NCBI GenBank assembly: GCA_936432065.2
Contig: OW386289.2
Coordinates: 34,677,903-34,741,902 of the forward strand
Direction of reading: 5' to 3'
Length of the DNA stretch: 64,000 nt
Origin: Rutpela maculata
Taxonomy: Eukaryota > Arthropoda > Insecta > Coleoptera > Cerambycidae
In this document: piece by piece, positions 35,968 to 47,280 of the stretch
Numbering within the stretch: the stretch's first letter is position 1
Layout of the letters: each line of letters begins with the position of its first letter
The notes under the pieces: model-generated
Database searches by the model: none
What the model was told of the DNA's origin: nothing
Seen by the model: only the letters and a program-made list of their open reading frames with translations
Made by a program: the position numbers and the translations under genes

Positions 35968-37915
35968 CTTCTAGTTCAGTAATATAACGATTTATATCGG
36001 ACAAAATTCATAAAGTTTTGAAAATTGGTAGAAATGTTAAGGATAGCATAAGAATTACTAAACCAAAAAGTTCCCACCCCTAAATAGTGTGCTTCATCCC
36101 CTAGGACGCCATTTCCACCCCCCATTTTGAGGTTTTCTAGATTATCTCGGGATCGGATCACTTTTTGATCAATTATTCCTTATAAAATTCTCTATAAAAA
36201 ACGTCTCTATACTTTTTTTCCTAAAATTAATAGTACCGTGGGAAATAAGGCGCACACAAGGGTTGGTTTCGGTCAACACAATAAATTGTAATCTTTACTA
36301 TAATCTACTTTAAAGTTCAATGCTTAACGCTAAAGCAGTAGCTACTAAACTCCACCTAAAATTATAATAAATGTACCACTTCCACCCTCTCACCTCTATA
36401 AAATAACTCGATTTTTAAAGAAGCGAGAATATTGTATAGTGAACTTTTTTCCACGCCACCCTTACTTGGCGTGTGGTGTCCCCTGTAGGCCGAATTTACT
36501 AATTATCAAAAGGTTACCTACGTTAATTAATGTTCATCGTCTTCCATAGACTCGACATTCATGCATGCTTGTCCGTGGTAATGGTAACACATTGTGGAGC
36601 AACGTAAGCCTGCTCTTCTGCAATTGCACCTGTTTTGGCGTGAACAAGAAATTAGTGTTATAACAGATTCGGGAGCCGGTTCTTTTGTTGTCATAGTTCG
36701 GGTTAATATACCGCCAACTTTTTTCCATCCCCAATCAGTAGCTTCTAGAGCAACATTTTTCCATGTTTGAATTTGGTAAAAAACACGATATGAGTGTTGC
36801 CGAGCAGCAGCAGAAATTGTTGGTAGTTTTGATAATATTACAGTATTGTTCGCTTTACCAACAAGTTTGTTAAAAGTCATGAATCTGTATACATCTAGAC
36901 TTTTTTCTGCGGAGGTAGAGTTGTATAAAGCTAGAACAAATCGCTCTCCTACGTCTACAATTTCTACGACTAGCTTTTTCATTATTAAAACTTTGCACGA
37001 TGTCTTGTAATACTTTAGTAATATAACAGTTAAAATTGTAATATATTGGACAAAATTCATAAAGTTTCAAAAATTGCGTGCTTCATCCCCTAGAGGACCT
37101 CGTTTCCACCCCCATTTTGAGGTTTTCTAGATTATTTCTGGAACGGTGCATTTTTTCTATAAGAAAACCTATATACAGAATTATTCTTTATAAAATTCTC
37201 TATAAAAAACTACTCTAAACTTTTTTCCTAAAATTAATAGTACTTTGGTAAATGAGACGCAAATGTAATCAGCGCAGGTAATTTGCTGAATATCCGTATG
37301 GCTATTTCCAAAGCTGTCTTTACGCGAAAAAAGTATAAATATCTATACACCACCACAATGTAAAAAAATTTAATTGCTCCCATTACATCTCAGACAACCC
37401 AAGGTAACTGCATTATTTTAGAGCTTGCTCTAAACGCTGTTACTGTTGAAGGCTGCCAACGTGCGGGATTTTACGCAAAAACCGGGTATTTTAAACCCAC
37501 TTTCGGGTAAAATCGAAACCGGAAGTCGGCCATTTTGGTTCTTTACATTATATAATTGGAGTTACAACAGTGTTCCTATCGGCTGAGCGACCCGGTATAC
37601 AATATTCTCGCTTCATCAAAAATCGCGTTATTTTATAGGGGCGAGAGGAATTTATTATAATTTTAGGCGGACTTTAGTAGCTACTGCTTTAGCGTTAAGT
37701 ATTGAACTTTAAAGTAGATTATTATAGTAAAGATTACAATTTATTGTGTTGACCGGAACCAACCCTTATGTGTGCGCCTCATTTCCCACTGTACTATTAA
37801 TTTTAGGAAAAAAGTGTAGAGACATTTTTGTTAGAGAATTTTATAAGGAACAATTTTGTATATAGGTATTTTTATAAAAAAGTGCGCCGTTCCCGAGATA
37901 ATCTAGAAAATATTA
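35968..37915 (-). mobile_element. CXC element B with long inverted repeats
   Basis: A CXC-family coding remnant (36527-37012, minus) is followed by the same 3' non-coding region as copy A. The segment 36110-36430 is repeated in inverted orientation at 37590-37915, so the gene lies between inverted repeats of about 320 bp. In addition 37013-37260 is a direct, shortened copy of 35970-36260, showing internal rearrangement. The 5' half of the gene is missing. Sequence on both sides is GGAATTA-rich. Confidence 0.65.
36527..37012 (-). pseudogene. CXC-family mobile-element protein, copy B (C-terminal part)
   Basis: An uninterrupted frame of about 150 codons: VDVGERFVLALYNSTSAEKS, LDVYRFMTFNKLVGKANNTV, AARQHSYRVFYQIQTWKNVA, TDWGWKKVGGILTRTM, KEPAPESVITLISCS, RQNRCNCRRAGLRCSTMCYH and the tail MEDDEH. 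It is very similar to copy A at 30950-31450 and keeps the WGWK and PxPE motifs that A has lost. The first Cys pair of the Cys cluster is deleted (LISCS...RCNC instead of LIFCSCKxGC...RCSC). The open frame extends upstream to a Met at 37060, but those residues come from non-coding repeat and are not credited. Truncated N-terminally. Confidence 0.8.
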
Positions 37916-38042
37916 AGGTATTAGGAGAAAATTTGGTATTTGAGGAATTAGGGGAATTACAAGGAATTAAAGGGGAAATAAAGGGTATTTTTCTAGAATA
38001 AGTATTAGGTGTACAAAATTTCGCCAGCGGTTGCCCCCTCGT

Positions 38043-38690
38043 ATTTGGTCATTGAGTCCTGCGCGTTGTAAAACTAAAGTATACCAAAAATGACTTGATT
38101 TGGTGTTTTACAGGGTGTTTTAAAAGCAAAGTTGTAACAATCACCACTAATAAAGTACCTTTATTTTTCAAAATATGAAAAAATTCCACTAAGAAAAGTT
38201 ATTTAAAATGCAATTTTATACCTCTATACCAAATTTCAGGAACATAAAATTATTTTTTTGAAACTTCCCATTTTTTCAATAAATTAGTATTTTATTTTGA
38301 ACCATTCAATTAAAACTGCATAGAAATTATTTTTTGTGAATTAATATTTAAAGTTATGTAGAAGCTAAAAGTAGGCTATGAGAAAAACAGTGGATGATTA
38401 ACATTTGCTCCTACACAACTTTAAATATGAATTCAACTTAATTCGCAAAAAATGGGAAGTTTCACGAAAATCATTTTATATTCCTGAAATTTAGTACAGA
38501 GGTATAAAATTGCATTCTAAATAACTTTTCTTAGTGGAATTTTTTCATATTTTGAAAAATAAAGGTTGTTTATTAGTGGTGATTTTTACAACTTTGCTTA
38601 TAAAACACCCTGTAGAACACCAAATCAAGTCATTTTTGGTATACTTTAGTTTTACAACAAGCAGGACTCAATCCCCAAATACCATTCCAA
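38043..38690. mobile_element. Palindromic MITE, arms about 245 bp
   Basis: TTTGGTCATTGAGTCCTGC and TTGTAAAACTAAAGTATACC at the left are mirrored by GGTATACTTTAGTTTTACAA and CAGGACTCAATCCCCAAA at the right. Arms run inward through TTTTACAGGGTGTTTT and CCACTAAGAAAAGTTATTTA to a centre near 38365. It is inserted in the right part of the composite element 35557-38743. Confidence 0.82.
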
Positions 38691-38823
38691 AATTCCAAAA
38701 TTTTTAGTCCATTACACCTCTTGTTACATCTTGGGACACACTGTATATGAGAGAGGATGGCGGCTAATGACCACAGCAGTTGATGCTGTAAAAAAATAAA
38801 TTTCAATGCTGAGACAAAAATTG

Positions 38824-39528
38824 TTTAAAAAATATTATTTTGGGTATTCAGCAGATAACTTTCAAAGAAAACATTCGTTTCTTTCATATACCATTGGTGC
38901 AAGTCTGACCAAAAAAGGAAGATCGACAAGACTCCCCCCCACGGTGACTTGTCGGCTTCTTTCATACACCTACCATATCTAATATTCAGCATGAAAAACA
39001 ATAAAACAACCACTCTTTCTATATATTGATTCAAGTCTGATCATGCTAATATATATATAATATTAAGCATCTCTAGCCCTACCTAGAGGATACTATATCA
39101 CAATCAAACGTTTATTACATTTCAAAGTCAAGAAAATACTAAAAAGCACAAAGAAAATAGTTATAAAATTTCGCTCACAGCATGCATGTCCAATAATTGA
39201 AGTATATCATATTATCGATGGATTAATTCCTTTAAACACTGTACAATCTTTTTCGTTCTCTAGGTAGGGCTAGAGATGCTTAATATTATATATATATATT
39301 AGCATGATCAGACTTGAATCATCAATATATAGAAAGAGTGGTTGTTTTATTGTTTTTCATGCTGAATATTAGATATGGTAGGTGTATGAAAGAAGCCGAC
39401 AAGTCACCGTGGGGGGGGAGTCTTGTCGATCTTCCTTTTTTGGTCAGACTTGCACCAATGGTATATGAAAGAAACGAATGTTTTCTTTGAAAGTTATCTG
39501 CTGAATACCCAAAATAATATTTTTTAAC
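38824..39528. mobile_element. Near-perfect palindromic element
   Basis: Arms 38824-39088 and 39259-39528 are reverse complements with only a handful of differences over about 265 bp, ending TTAAAAAATATTATTTTGGG / CCCAAAATAATATTTTTTAA. The 170-bp loop is unique. Such high arm identity indicates a recent element or arm homogenisation. No coding content. Confidence 0.92.
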
Positions 39529-40810
39529 AATGATGTAAGCAGAAATAATAGGTATTTATTTATTAAAAATTGTTTAAATTTTACAAGAAGCAATGGACCG
39601 ATTTAATCCAAAACTTGTTATTATACCTACTTACAACAAATTAGAATAAAATTGCTGCATCTTCAGAATTTCTTATTCACCTCTTTTGGAGCTTAATTTG
39701 ATTTCACTGTCATTTAAATATGGAAATTGAGGTCGGTCGTAGAAAGAATACTGAAAACTCATGCATAAAGTGTCGGTCAAACGTCCCATTCATCAAAAAA
39801 AGTATCTCTTTATGCATTTGTTGCATAAATTACCATTAGGCGATGAATATTATGTAAAATGTAATCGCTTTATGTTTATTTGAATGTATTTTCTAGTTAG
39901 AATCTAATTTTGTCTCCTTTTATAGATTCATAGATTTCCTTATAGCTATACTAGAGAAACGTCTCCCAATCTTCCCAAAGAAAAGAAGGGCACATAATGC
40001 CGTAATCGACTGCGATAAGACCATAAAAAAACAAATAAAAACAACTTAATGATAAGATTGGATTATTTTGGCACAAGGCGCAAACGAAACGAGAAAATTT
40101 GTTTTCCACACGTAATATATAACTCTCCAGAACAACTTTAAACCTCTTAGTAACTAAAAAAGGGTTAATAAATTACAATTAAAAAAACTTCTATCTTGAG
40201 GACTGCGTAAAGAGACCTACTTAAGGAAAACATTCTCATAGATTCTAAGTACTTTCTTTTGTCAGAGATATATAGCGGCCGTTTGGAATAAGTAATGCAA
40301 CCCTCATAAGACTTTTATATTTATTCACAGGAATTCCTTTCAAATTGCGCGAAAGGCGTCTGTGAACGCAGAAAAACATATTCCTTTTGCAAACAGAGCG
40401 CGAGCGAGTAAAAAATATAAATTATTTATTAACGTTCTTTATTTACAATTTTATGTTTTGTCTATTGTTCGTGTCTCGTAACTACCCTAATGGTATCGAT
40501 GTGTTATTACATTTTTCGCAGAAACGTAGAGTATATTGTATTTGCCAGGCACTTTTCGAAAGCTGTAAATATCGCTCGTAGAAAAAAAAAATTAATCGAA
40601 TTCAGAATTGCTTAAAATATTCATCACTATGCCTCACTGCCCGTTCTTCACTTTTCTAATCTTGAAATTTAGAGACTAAGTGTTTATTAGTTGGTGGAAA
40701 AAAAATATCGATTAGTAAATATACAGCTTTCTAGGTTTTATGGTTTTCGATGTATTTTTAGGCAGTGGGACACGCGGTGCTGCAGGCTCGATTTGAAAGG
40801 GATATAGTTT
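39529..40810. other. Mostly unassigned; repeat F scrap at 40510-40590
   Basis: CGTAGAGTATATTGTATTTG, then TGTAAATATCGCTCGTAGA at 40526-40582 matches one end of repeat F in plus orientation. No genes recognised in the rest. Confidence 0.5.
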
Positions 40811-42624
40811 GGCGGCAAACACAGTAAAAACCCTTAGAAAACGGCTATTAGTGAATCAATTTTGTAATTTAGTATACTGATTTGTCATTAAAACGACTAT
40901 TTTTCTGGACAGCGCCAAATCAAAATGGCTTCCGATTTCAAGATAGCGGCTGTTTTAAATTTAAAAGATCGACGTTTCTAGCTAAATTTTGAATAAGAAA
41001 GTTCTTATAAGTTTTTTTCTAAAAATTAAGACTCTACGGGGTAAAATATCACAAAGTCAGTTTCTTCTGATATTTTACAAAATACGCAAAATAATGTTCT
41101 ATACTTGTCATAATAATTATCCTTTGACTATAAAGTAACAATCAGAGTTGAATTATAGAATAAATTAAAAGACTAGGAGGCACAATATTTTAAATCTTGG
41201 TCCTGTAAGCGAATCTCGTAGACAAAATATACCATTATTAACTGAAAATGACTCAAGTATTACACCGGAAAGTAACTACGGCTGCCTAATTTACCACAGC
41301 CTCGCTTTAGTTCATCAACTTTTGCCTAAAGGAGTTTCGAAATTTGAAGAATATTCAGAAAAAGTTTTTCAGGCACATATTAAACATAACATTAAAGCTA
41401 AACGTGTCGATGTGTACAAAAAGTCATACGAGAGAAACTAGGGGAGTCAGAATAAGAAGGCAAGTCCGTAGTAACAATATACTATCAATGAATTGGTCAA
41501 AACTTCTGAAAAACGCTGAAAATAAATCAGAATTATTTTGTTTATTGGCCAATGATATAACAACATCTAATAGCTTTAGTTATGTCGAAATTATGTCAAC
41601 TGTTGGCGAATAAATTTGAGAAATAGTTATTGCAATACTGCTCAAAAATCTTACAACCAAGAAGAAGCAGATACAAGACTAATATTGCATATTAATGATT
41701 GTGTTCAACAAGGACATTTGCATTAGAACTGTCGACACTGACGTAGTAGTACTGGCGGTTTCATTTTTTTCCTGCTTGTATAAAGAAGGGCTAAATAGTT
41801 TAAATATACAGTTTGGGGCTAATAAATATTTTAGAGTATTAAACGTGCATGAGATAGCATAAAAACTAGGAGAAAGCAACTGTGATGCATTACGAGGTTT
41901 CCACTCCCTAATGGGATGTGAAACGTTACCTTTTTTTTTTCTGGAAAAGTAAAAGTGACTGCTTGGAAGACATAGACGATATATCTAGAAGTAACAGAAG
42001 ATTTCACGTTCATTTCGAAACCTCAAGAAAATATATTTCTGATAATATTTTAAACTTATTCCAACGGTTTGTTGTTTTAATGTACTGCAATACTTCTGCC
42101 TACACTGAAGTAAATCAGGCACGAAAGGAACTGTTTACTTCCAAGAACAGGAGAACCCCTTCAAAGGATGCTTTCGAGTAACACACTTTCCGGGCTAGCT
42201 TCCAAAGTTGGCACATTTGGGGACAGTCTCTGACAGCAAATTTGATTTTGCCTAATCTTGAAAAATGGAGATGGTGCCTGTCCGAAAATATTTGGGTGCC
42301 ACTTCCGGTGGTATCTAATTAAACAATTTATTCAATGTAGTTGCAAAAAAGGATGCATTGAAACCAAATGTGGTTGTAAACAAGCCAGCTTGCAACGCAC
42401 GTTACTTTTAGGGATTGCAATACCGGTTAACCGGTTATCAGGACAAAAAACACATGACGATAATTACCGGTTATTTTAATTTTTTTACGGTTATTTCGGT
42501 AAATCTGAACTTACGATATGTCACGTATTCAACGTTTCTATTTATGTCAGTGACTAGTATTCACTAAATACAGAGTGACTGTCCTAACACTGAGCACTTT
42601 TAACAATAAATAAATAATGTTATA

Positions 42625-43268
42625 AGAACCGCTGCCCAAGGAATCACTACTTCCACATCCAGATTTTCTATCCAAGTCACTCACAACGAAAAAATTTTGT
42701 ATGTGGAAATAATTGTCTATGGAACTTTGTTATATTTAATATTTGAAATCCTCTACCCTAAAAACCCATAAAACGATACCCCACATTGGTAGTGGGGTGG
42801 GGGTGGTGATAGTGGTTGGTAGTGGGGGTCGATGAAATAAAAGAATATTTTGAGGTTTCTGGTTCTTGTACACACACTAAATCACATTTTTTTTATCCCC
42901 TTTAATAATGGGGTGGGGGTGGCTAATGTCAAAATTTTTTTTGAGACCTTAGCTTCTCTTGTATATATACTAAATACAAATTTTATGGACTCTTACCTGC
43001 TTGATTTACCTATTTACCCCAATTTACCCCCAACCTTTCGACGAAACAAGATGAAAATATAATCTAGTTCTAGATCTCGTTAAAGTACATATATGTATCA
43101 AATTTCAAGTCAATATCTCAACCGGTTCCGGAGTAAACGTGCGCACAAAAAAAGTTACAGACAGACCGACAGACAGAATTTTTTTTGCTCAAACTTAAAA
43201 TCTCGACGTTTCATGACATTCTAAGCCTATTTGAACAATAAAAATTTTTTAAAATTTTTTTGCCGTCA
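42625..43268 (+). repeat. Dispersed repeat G, copy 3 (inside hAT)
   Basis: Begins ACCGCTGCCCAAGGAATCAC, includes the GTGGGGTGGGGGTGG tract and ACAGACAGACCGACAGACAG, and stops after AAAATTTTTTTGCCGT, about 30 bp short of the 3' end seen in copy 2. Its downstream neighbour is hAT transposase coding sequence. Confidence 0.85.
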
Positions 43269-43274
43269 GGGTTC

Positions 43275-43512
43275 AGGTAAAATCCAAACACCAAGCCCTA
43301 AGAAATACAAGAGAGACATTGACAATATCTTGCGACAGGAAATTGAATATTTCACTGCCGCAAGTATCCGTGGAATACATTTAGAAGTATGTCATTACCA
43401 GTTCGTATTAGCTTATCGACCCATCAATATCGATATAGGAAGGGCATCTTCAGCTGGTGGTATTCTATGCACAAATATCAGACGACTAACAGATATAGCT
43501 TTGAAAAACTAA
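43275..43512 (+). pseudogene. hAT transposase C-terminal dimerisation region (hATC)
   Basis: Reads EIEYFTAASIRGIHLEVCHY, QFVLAYRPINIDIGRASSAG and GILCTNIRRLTDIALKN. This matches the hATC motif of hAT transposases (...S.ERxFSxAGxIxTxxRxxLxxxxLxxLxFLR): GRASSAGGILCTNIRR-LTDIAL aligns to ERAFSAAGLICTKLRSRLSDKTL. It lacks the catalytic RNase-H-like core and BED finger, which were lost or replaced by repeat G. It lies inside the TIR-bounded hAT element, confirming the assignment. Confidence 0.85.
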
Positions 43513-44527
43513 CCCTTTTAACGGGCCATTTTTTAAAAATATTGTATTTTTAGATTAGGTATTTAGTAATTTGAGTTTGTTTTTATAATTTTTGTTATTT
43601 AAGTTGATATTTTTGTTATTTACCGAATAATTATTTATTTAAATTTATTTCATTTATATTTTTTCCTTTTGATAAAAGACGTTTTGTTTGTTCATTATAT
43701 TAAATATACATATATAAAAATGTTTTTTGTTAAATTTTGTACATGGAAAAAGACAATTGCCATTTTCGCCACTCTAATCATTCATTCTAAAAATTACCGG
43801 TAAATACCGGTTAACCGGTTATTTACATTTTTATTTACCGATTTACCGGTTATTAAAACTTCCGGTAAATTGCAATCCCTAGTTACTTTGTACAAATTGT
43901 AAAGAAGAATGCAACTAACTTAAAAAAGGTATGTATACTAAAAAAATGTTTACTTATTTTTATTAAATTATTTTTAGGTCGAAAAATAATGTGTCTTTAG
44001 TTTCTCGTAAAGGAATACTCAACAAGAACGTTATAATTATTGCTTTAGATTGTAAAATGAACATAAAATCTTTTTCTAGTATGTCTTCGTGCAGCGGCTT
44101 TTAGTGTTAGGTAAACATATTGTGTTAAGTTTTTTTATTCAAATGTTAATGTAGAATATTTTTCTTAACAATTTTTTTCTGTAACAGTAATTATTTAGTA
44201 GAAAAACTTTTAAATTACAAATAAAAATTAACTTTTTTACATTTTTCTATGTACCGTCTTTATTTTTAGCTTTAGGTAAAAAGCTGTATTAAACTTTTTT
44301 ATTCAGAATTTAAGTTGGAACAATTCTTCTCAAAACTTTTTTTTGTAACATCAATAGTTTAGATAGAAAAGTCGTTTCTTTAAATTTTCTAAATCGGCCG
44401 CCATCTTGAAACCGCAAGCCATTTTCATTTGCGCTGCTCGGAAAAATAGTCGCTTTAATGACAGAAATCAGTATACCAAGTTACAAGATTGTTTCACTAA
44501 TAGCCGTTTCTTGCTGGGTTGCCGCAC

Positions 44528-45179
44528 TACACTCATCCTATTAGTATCATGATCTATCCGTATGTTAAAAGCATCAATAATAAATATGTTTCTATTCTAT
44601 ATTTTAAGTTTTAATAGAAGTGTTACTTTTTGCTATATTGAAGAAAAAAAAAACAAGAACATATTCACTGATTAACGATACATCGACCACAAATAAATTT
44701 TAATAAACGACATTTGTAACTTGCGCCAACAGAATTTCTATAGTTATATCTAGATATGGCTAAACGTGTTCGGGCCCACTCAGTGTGCATAATGAAATAC
44801 TGGTAGCCTCAACATACCTCGAATTACCCAGTTGCTTGTAGACATTTATTTAATTAGTCTCGCCTAAACTATTCACAACACAAGTTAGTTTATTATGAGG
44901 AAATGTAGGCATGAATAATTACAAATCTTGTTATTCGATAGTGGAAAACCTCGCTGGTCGTTAAAACTTTACCACTCCACCAAGTCAACAACAAAGAAAG
45001 CCCTTCTCTCCTTGTTGTCGTACAGCATGGAAATTTATTTAGATTGTATGTACAATTCTAGAGGGCTTGAAAATGTGTATAAGGCGCAATGATAAGAAAT
45101 TTCAATATTAAATGTTTTACAACTTTAAAAGGCAAATTCTTTTTTAAAAAATAGATAAGAAAAGTAAAGAAAAGAAAAC
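44528..45179. other. Unassigned stretch
   Basis: No coding similarity or repeat partner seen. Confidence 0.35.
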
Positions 45180-45746
45180 TGTGTTTTAGTCTTAGTGGTT
45201 GGAGTTAGCCGCCATCATTGTGAAAAGACAAACGCAAATATCTCTCGAAACATTGATGCTACGACAAAAATGAGCAGCACTAATCTACAAATCCCCTAAC
45301 AGGCTTATTTTCAGTTTTCAAAAAGTAGTTTTTGATTATTTAGTAAACTGTTGATCGTACATTAAAATGTCAAATAGGAATCTTGAAGAGCAGAGCAGTA
45401 ATTCTTCTGTCACGGACACTATTTTATAGAACTAATTGTTCACGAGCTACAGTCCGTGAAAAGTTATAAAAACAATAGTTTTTTACAGTCCGTGAAGTTA
45501 TAAAAAAATAGTTTTTGGTAACTATTGGTCGAATATAAAAATATGTCGTTACAAACTTGTAGAGCATTAAGTTCTCTACAATTTTTATTTGAAACTTTTC
45601 TGCAAAAGTTATAAAAATCATATTTTTAAAACATCTCGTCAACTATTGATCGTATCTAAAAATATGCAATTTCAAACTTGTAGAGATAAATTGTAATTGT
45701 GGAATTTAGTGCTCTACAAAATTGATAATAACATATTTGAATGGTA

Positions 45747-47280
45747 ATAGTCCAGGAGCCAGTGACGATTTTCGGTACTTATTTTCCCAGTCAGCAAACA
45801 TGGATAGAATTGTTCGGTTAGTAATTCTAAGCAAAATTCATATATATTTAGGGGGGGGTTTTCCGATGGGTTGAGGCGGAAAATGCGTCAGAACATACGA
45901 ATACACTGCCCTTTTTTTCCCAGTGATAAAAATAGTTCTAGTAGAAAGAGGTATACTGAAGTTAAGTAAAAAAAATAGTCTGGCTAATCTGTGAGTATGG
46001 ATAATATGTCTGGCAGGTGAAAAACTGAAAACTTTTCATCAAAAAAATTTCCCTCATTTTCGCAGTCATGAAAATTTATCAGATGATGGCCTCTATTATA
46101 ATAACAGCTTAAAATACAATCTGGCTAATGTGGAACACCCCTAAAGCCTTGCCAGACTCGTCTAATGATCGTCAGGCGCGCTGAATTCGGCACGTTCAAT
46201 TATACAGCTGATTAGTGTCATACGTACATAATTTATATTTCTTTTAAAGCTAATCATATTTAACCACCCATACAGATATTGCGTTTTTTTATATAAAGTT
46301 TCATTTGTTATCTGTTAATACTGTTAATATGCGCCATTTAGCCACCCATACAGATATTGCATTTTTTTATATATAAAGTTTCATTTGTTATCTGCTAATA
46401 GTGCTAATACTGTTATTATGCGCCATTTATCCAAAACAACAACTAATGCTAAAAAATAGCTGCTATTAAAATAGCAGCTATTTTTAATTGCTAATTGAAA
46501 GTGGCAGTAGCAGAAGTAGCTGCTAAACAAAAATAGCTGGTTCGACCCATCACTATAGTGTATATTGTCATATGGTAGTAAGAACGAACTCAAAATCCGA
46601 GTAACTGACAGAGATAGGTATACAAGGGACAGGGGTCTAGGCAGCTGCGCTCAGGTAACTCGCATTCCAGCGTCGTTACCTAAATACGCACGTGCTGCTA
46701 TTCCACTCCTCGTTTAACTACCTGGCTTGTGAGTCTGGCAAGGCCTTCGTGATTGTAAATGTCAGCCAGACATGTATTTTCTATGAAATTATAGTATAAT
46801 CTATCATGTGGCAAATTTTCAAATCCGGGAAAATAAGAGCAAAAATTTTCTATTTTTCCCATTTTGAAGATGCCGCCAGACTCATTTGCCAATTCCTTAA
46901 ATGAGCCAGACTTATTTTTAATTACAGTTTAGAATTGTATCAATTTATGTGCTAAATTTCGAGCCTGGCAAAATAAGGGTTACGGATCCGCAAAATTCGT
47001 CAAATTTTGAAATCCGCAAATTTTCAGCCAGACTCACTTTCCGCTATCTGAGATAAGCCAGACTGCTATTTTCATAAACTTTATGTTCCACTTTAGTAAA
47101 TGCAAAATATTTATGACTGGGAAAATAAGTGGACTTGCATTGTGTTTTTATTTTTTGACTCCATCCAAAAATTTTAGCCAGACTCAAAAATTCTTGTTTT
47201 TTGTCACTAAGAGAACAGATTAATTCATATACACCGACTGGGAAAATAAGTACGAAAAAATTTCACTGCCTCCTGGACTA
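45747..47280. mobile_element. Nested TIR element rich in CCAGAC motifs
   Basis: TIRs of about 45 bp: GTCCAGGAGCCAGTGACGAT, then GGTACTTATTTTCCCAGTC, against GACTGGGAAAATAAGTACG, then CACTGCCTCCTGGAC, with TA on each side. The interior has at least ten copies of GCCAGACT or its complement, often with ACTCA or TAA next to it, plus AAAATAAG blocks. Non-coding. Confidence 0.7.
46262..46425 (+). repeat. Imperfect tandem duplication, about 78-85 bp
   Basis: CCACCCATACAGATATTGCR, then TATAAAGTTTCATTTGTTAT and ATGCGCCATTTA occur twice in succession, followed by GCTGCTATTAAAATAGCAGC hairpin sequence. Confidence 0.85.

Larger units (their letters stand above)
35557..38743. mobile_element. Composite TIR element with TA flanks (3.2 kb)
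   Basis: CAGTGTGTCCCAGGATGGAT then GTAACAAGAG on the left is matched by CTCTTGTTACATCTTGGGAC then ACACTG on the right, with TA on both sides (35555-35556, 38744-38745). The inverted match continues through GGTCCATTACAC-type sequence and ATTTTGGAATGGTATTTGG. A second inverted pair (CGAGGGGGCAACCGCTG 35620-35636; CAGCGGTTGCCCCCTCG 38026-38042) lies further in. The termini are of Tc1/mariner type. Inside are CXC element B, AAT/GG-rich simple sequence and another palindrome, so most of its length is probably later insertions. Confidence 0.7.
42409..43881 (+). mobile_element. hAT element, 1473 bp, 8-bp target duplication
   Basis: Termini TAGGGATTGCAAT and ATTGCAATCCCTA, flanked by perfect GTTACTTT (42401-42408 and 43882-43889). 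Subterminal regions carry repeated ACCGGTTAACCGGTTA and ACCGGTTAT motifs on both sides, likely transposase-binding sites. A remnant of the transposase C-terminus is inside (43280-43512), and dispersed repeat G (42625-43268) occupies most of the interior, replacing the rest of the gene. Confidence 0.95.
41196..43918 (+). pseudogene. CXC-family mobile-element protein, copy C (interrupted by hAT)
   Basis: A second subfamily, distinct from A and B. In order: SNYGCLIYHSLALVHQLLPK, KFEEYSEKVFQAHIKHNIKA with KRVDVY, RIRRQVRSNNILSMNWSKLL, NQEEADTRLILHINDCVQQG, RTVDTDVVVLAVSFF, ALRGFHSLMGCETLPFFSGK, LFQRFVVLMYCNTSAYTEVN with QARKELFTSKNR, SWHIWGQSLTANLILPNLEK, then the Cys cluster CSCKKGCIETKCGCKQASLQ. 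EEADTRL and DTDVVVLAV are the acidic motifs typical of this family. The frame is interrupted after 42408 by the hAT element; rejoined at 43882 it continues TLLCTNCKEECN and a stop, giving the expected last Cys residues. Several frameshifts; inactive. Confidence 0.82.
40811..44527 (+). mobile_element. CXC element C with long terminal inverted repeats (3.7 kb)
   Basis: Left terminus GGCGGCAAACACAG, then ACGGCTATTAGTGAATCAAT and TTAGTATACTGATTTGTCAT; right terminus, read in reverse complement, GCGGCAACCCAGC, ACGGCTATTAGTGAAACAAT and TTGGTATACTGATTTCTGTC. The inverted match extends about 190 bp on each side through AAAATGGCTTCCGATTTCAAGA / AAAATGGCTTGCGGTTTCAAGA. Between them lies a CXC-family gene remnant (41196-42400, resuming 43882) plus a hAT insertion. 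Without the hAT element the CXC element would be about 2.2 kb. No target duplication is certain. Confidence 0.75.

Noticed and set aside
36870..37070. Alternative frames overlapping CXC copy B
   Set aside because: Shadow frames of the 36527-37012 coding remnant; they lack the family motifs.
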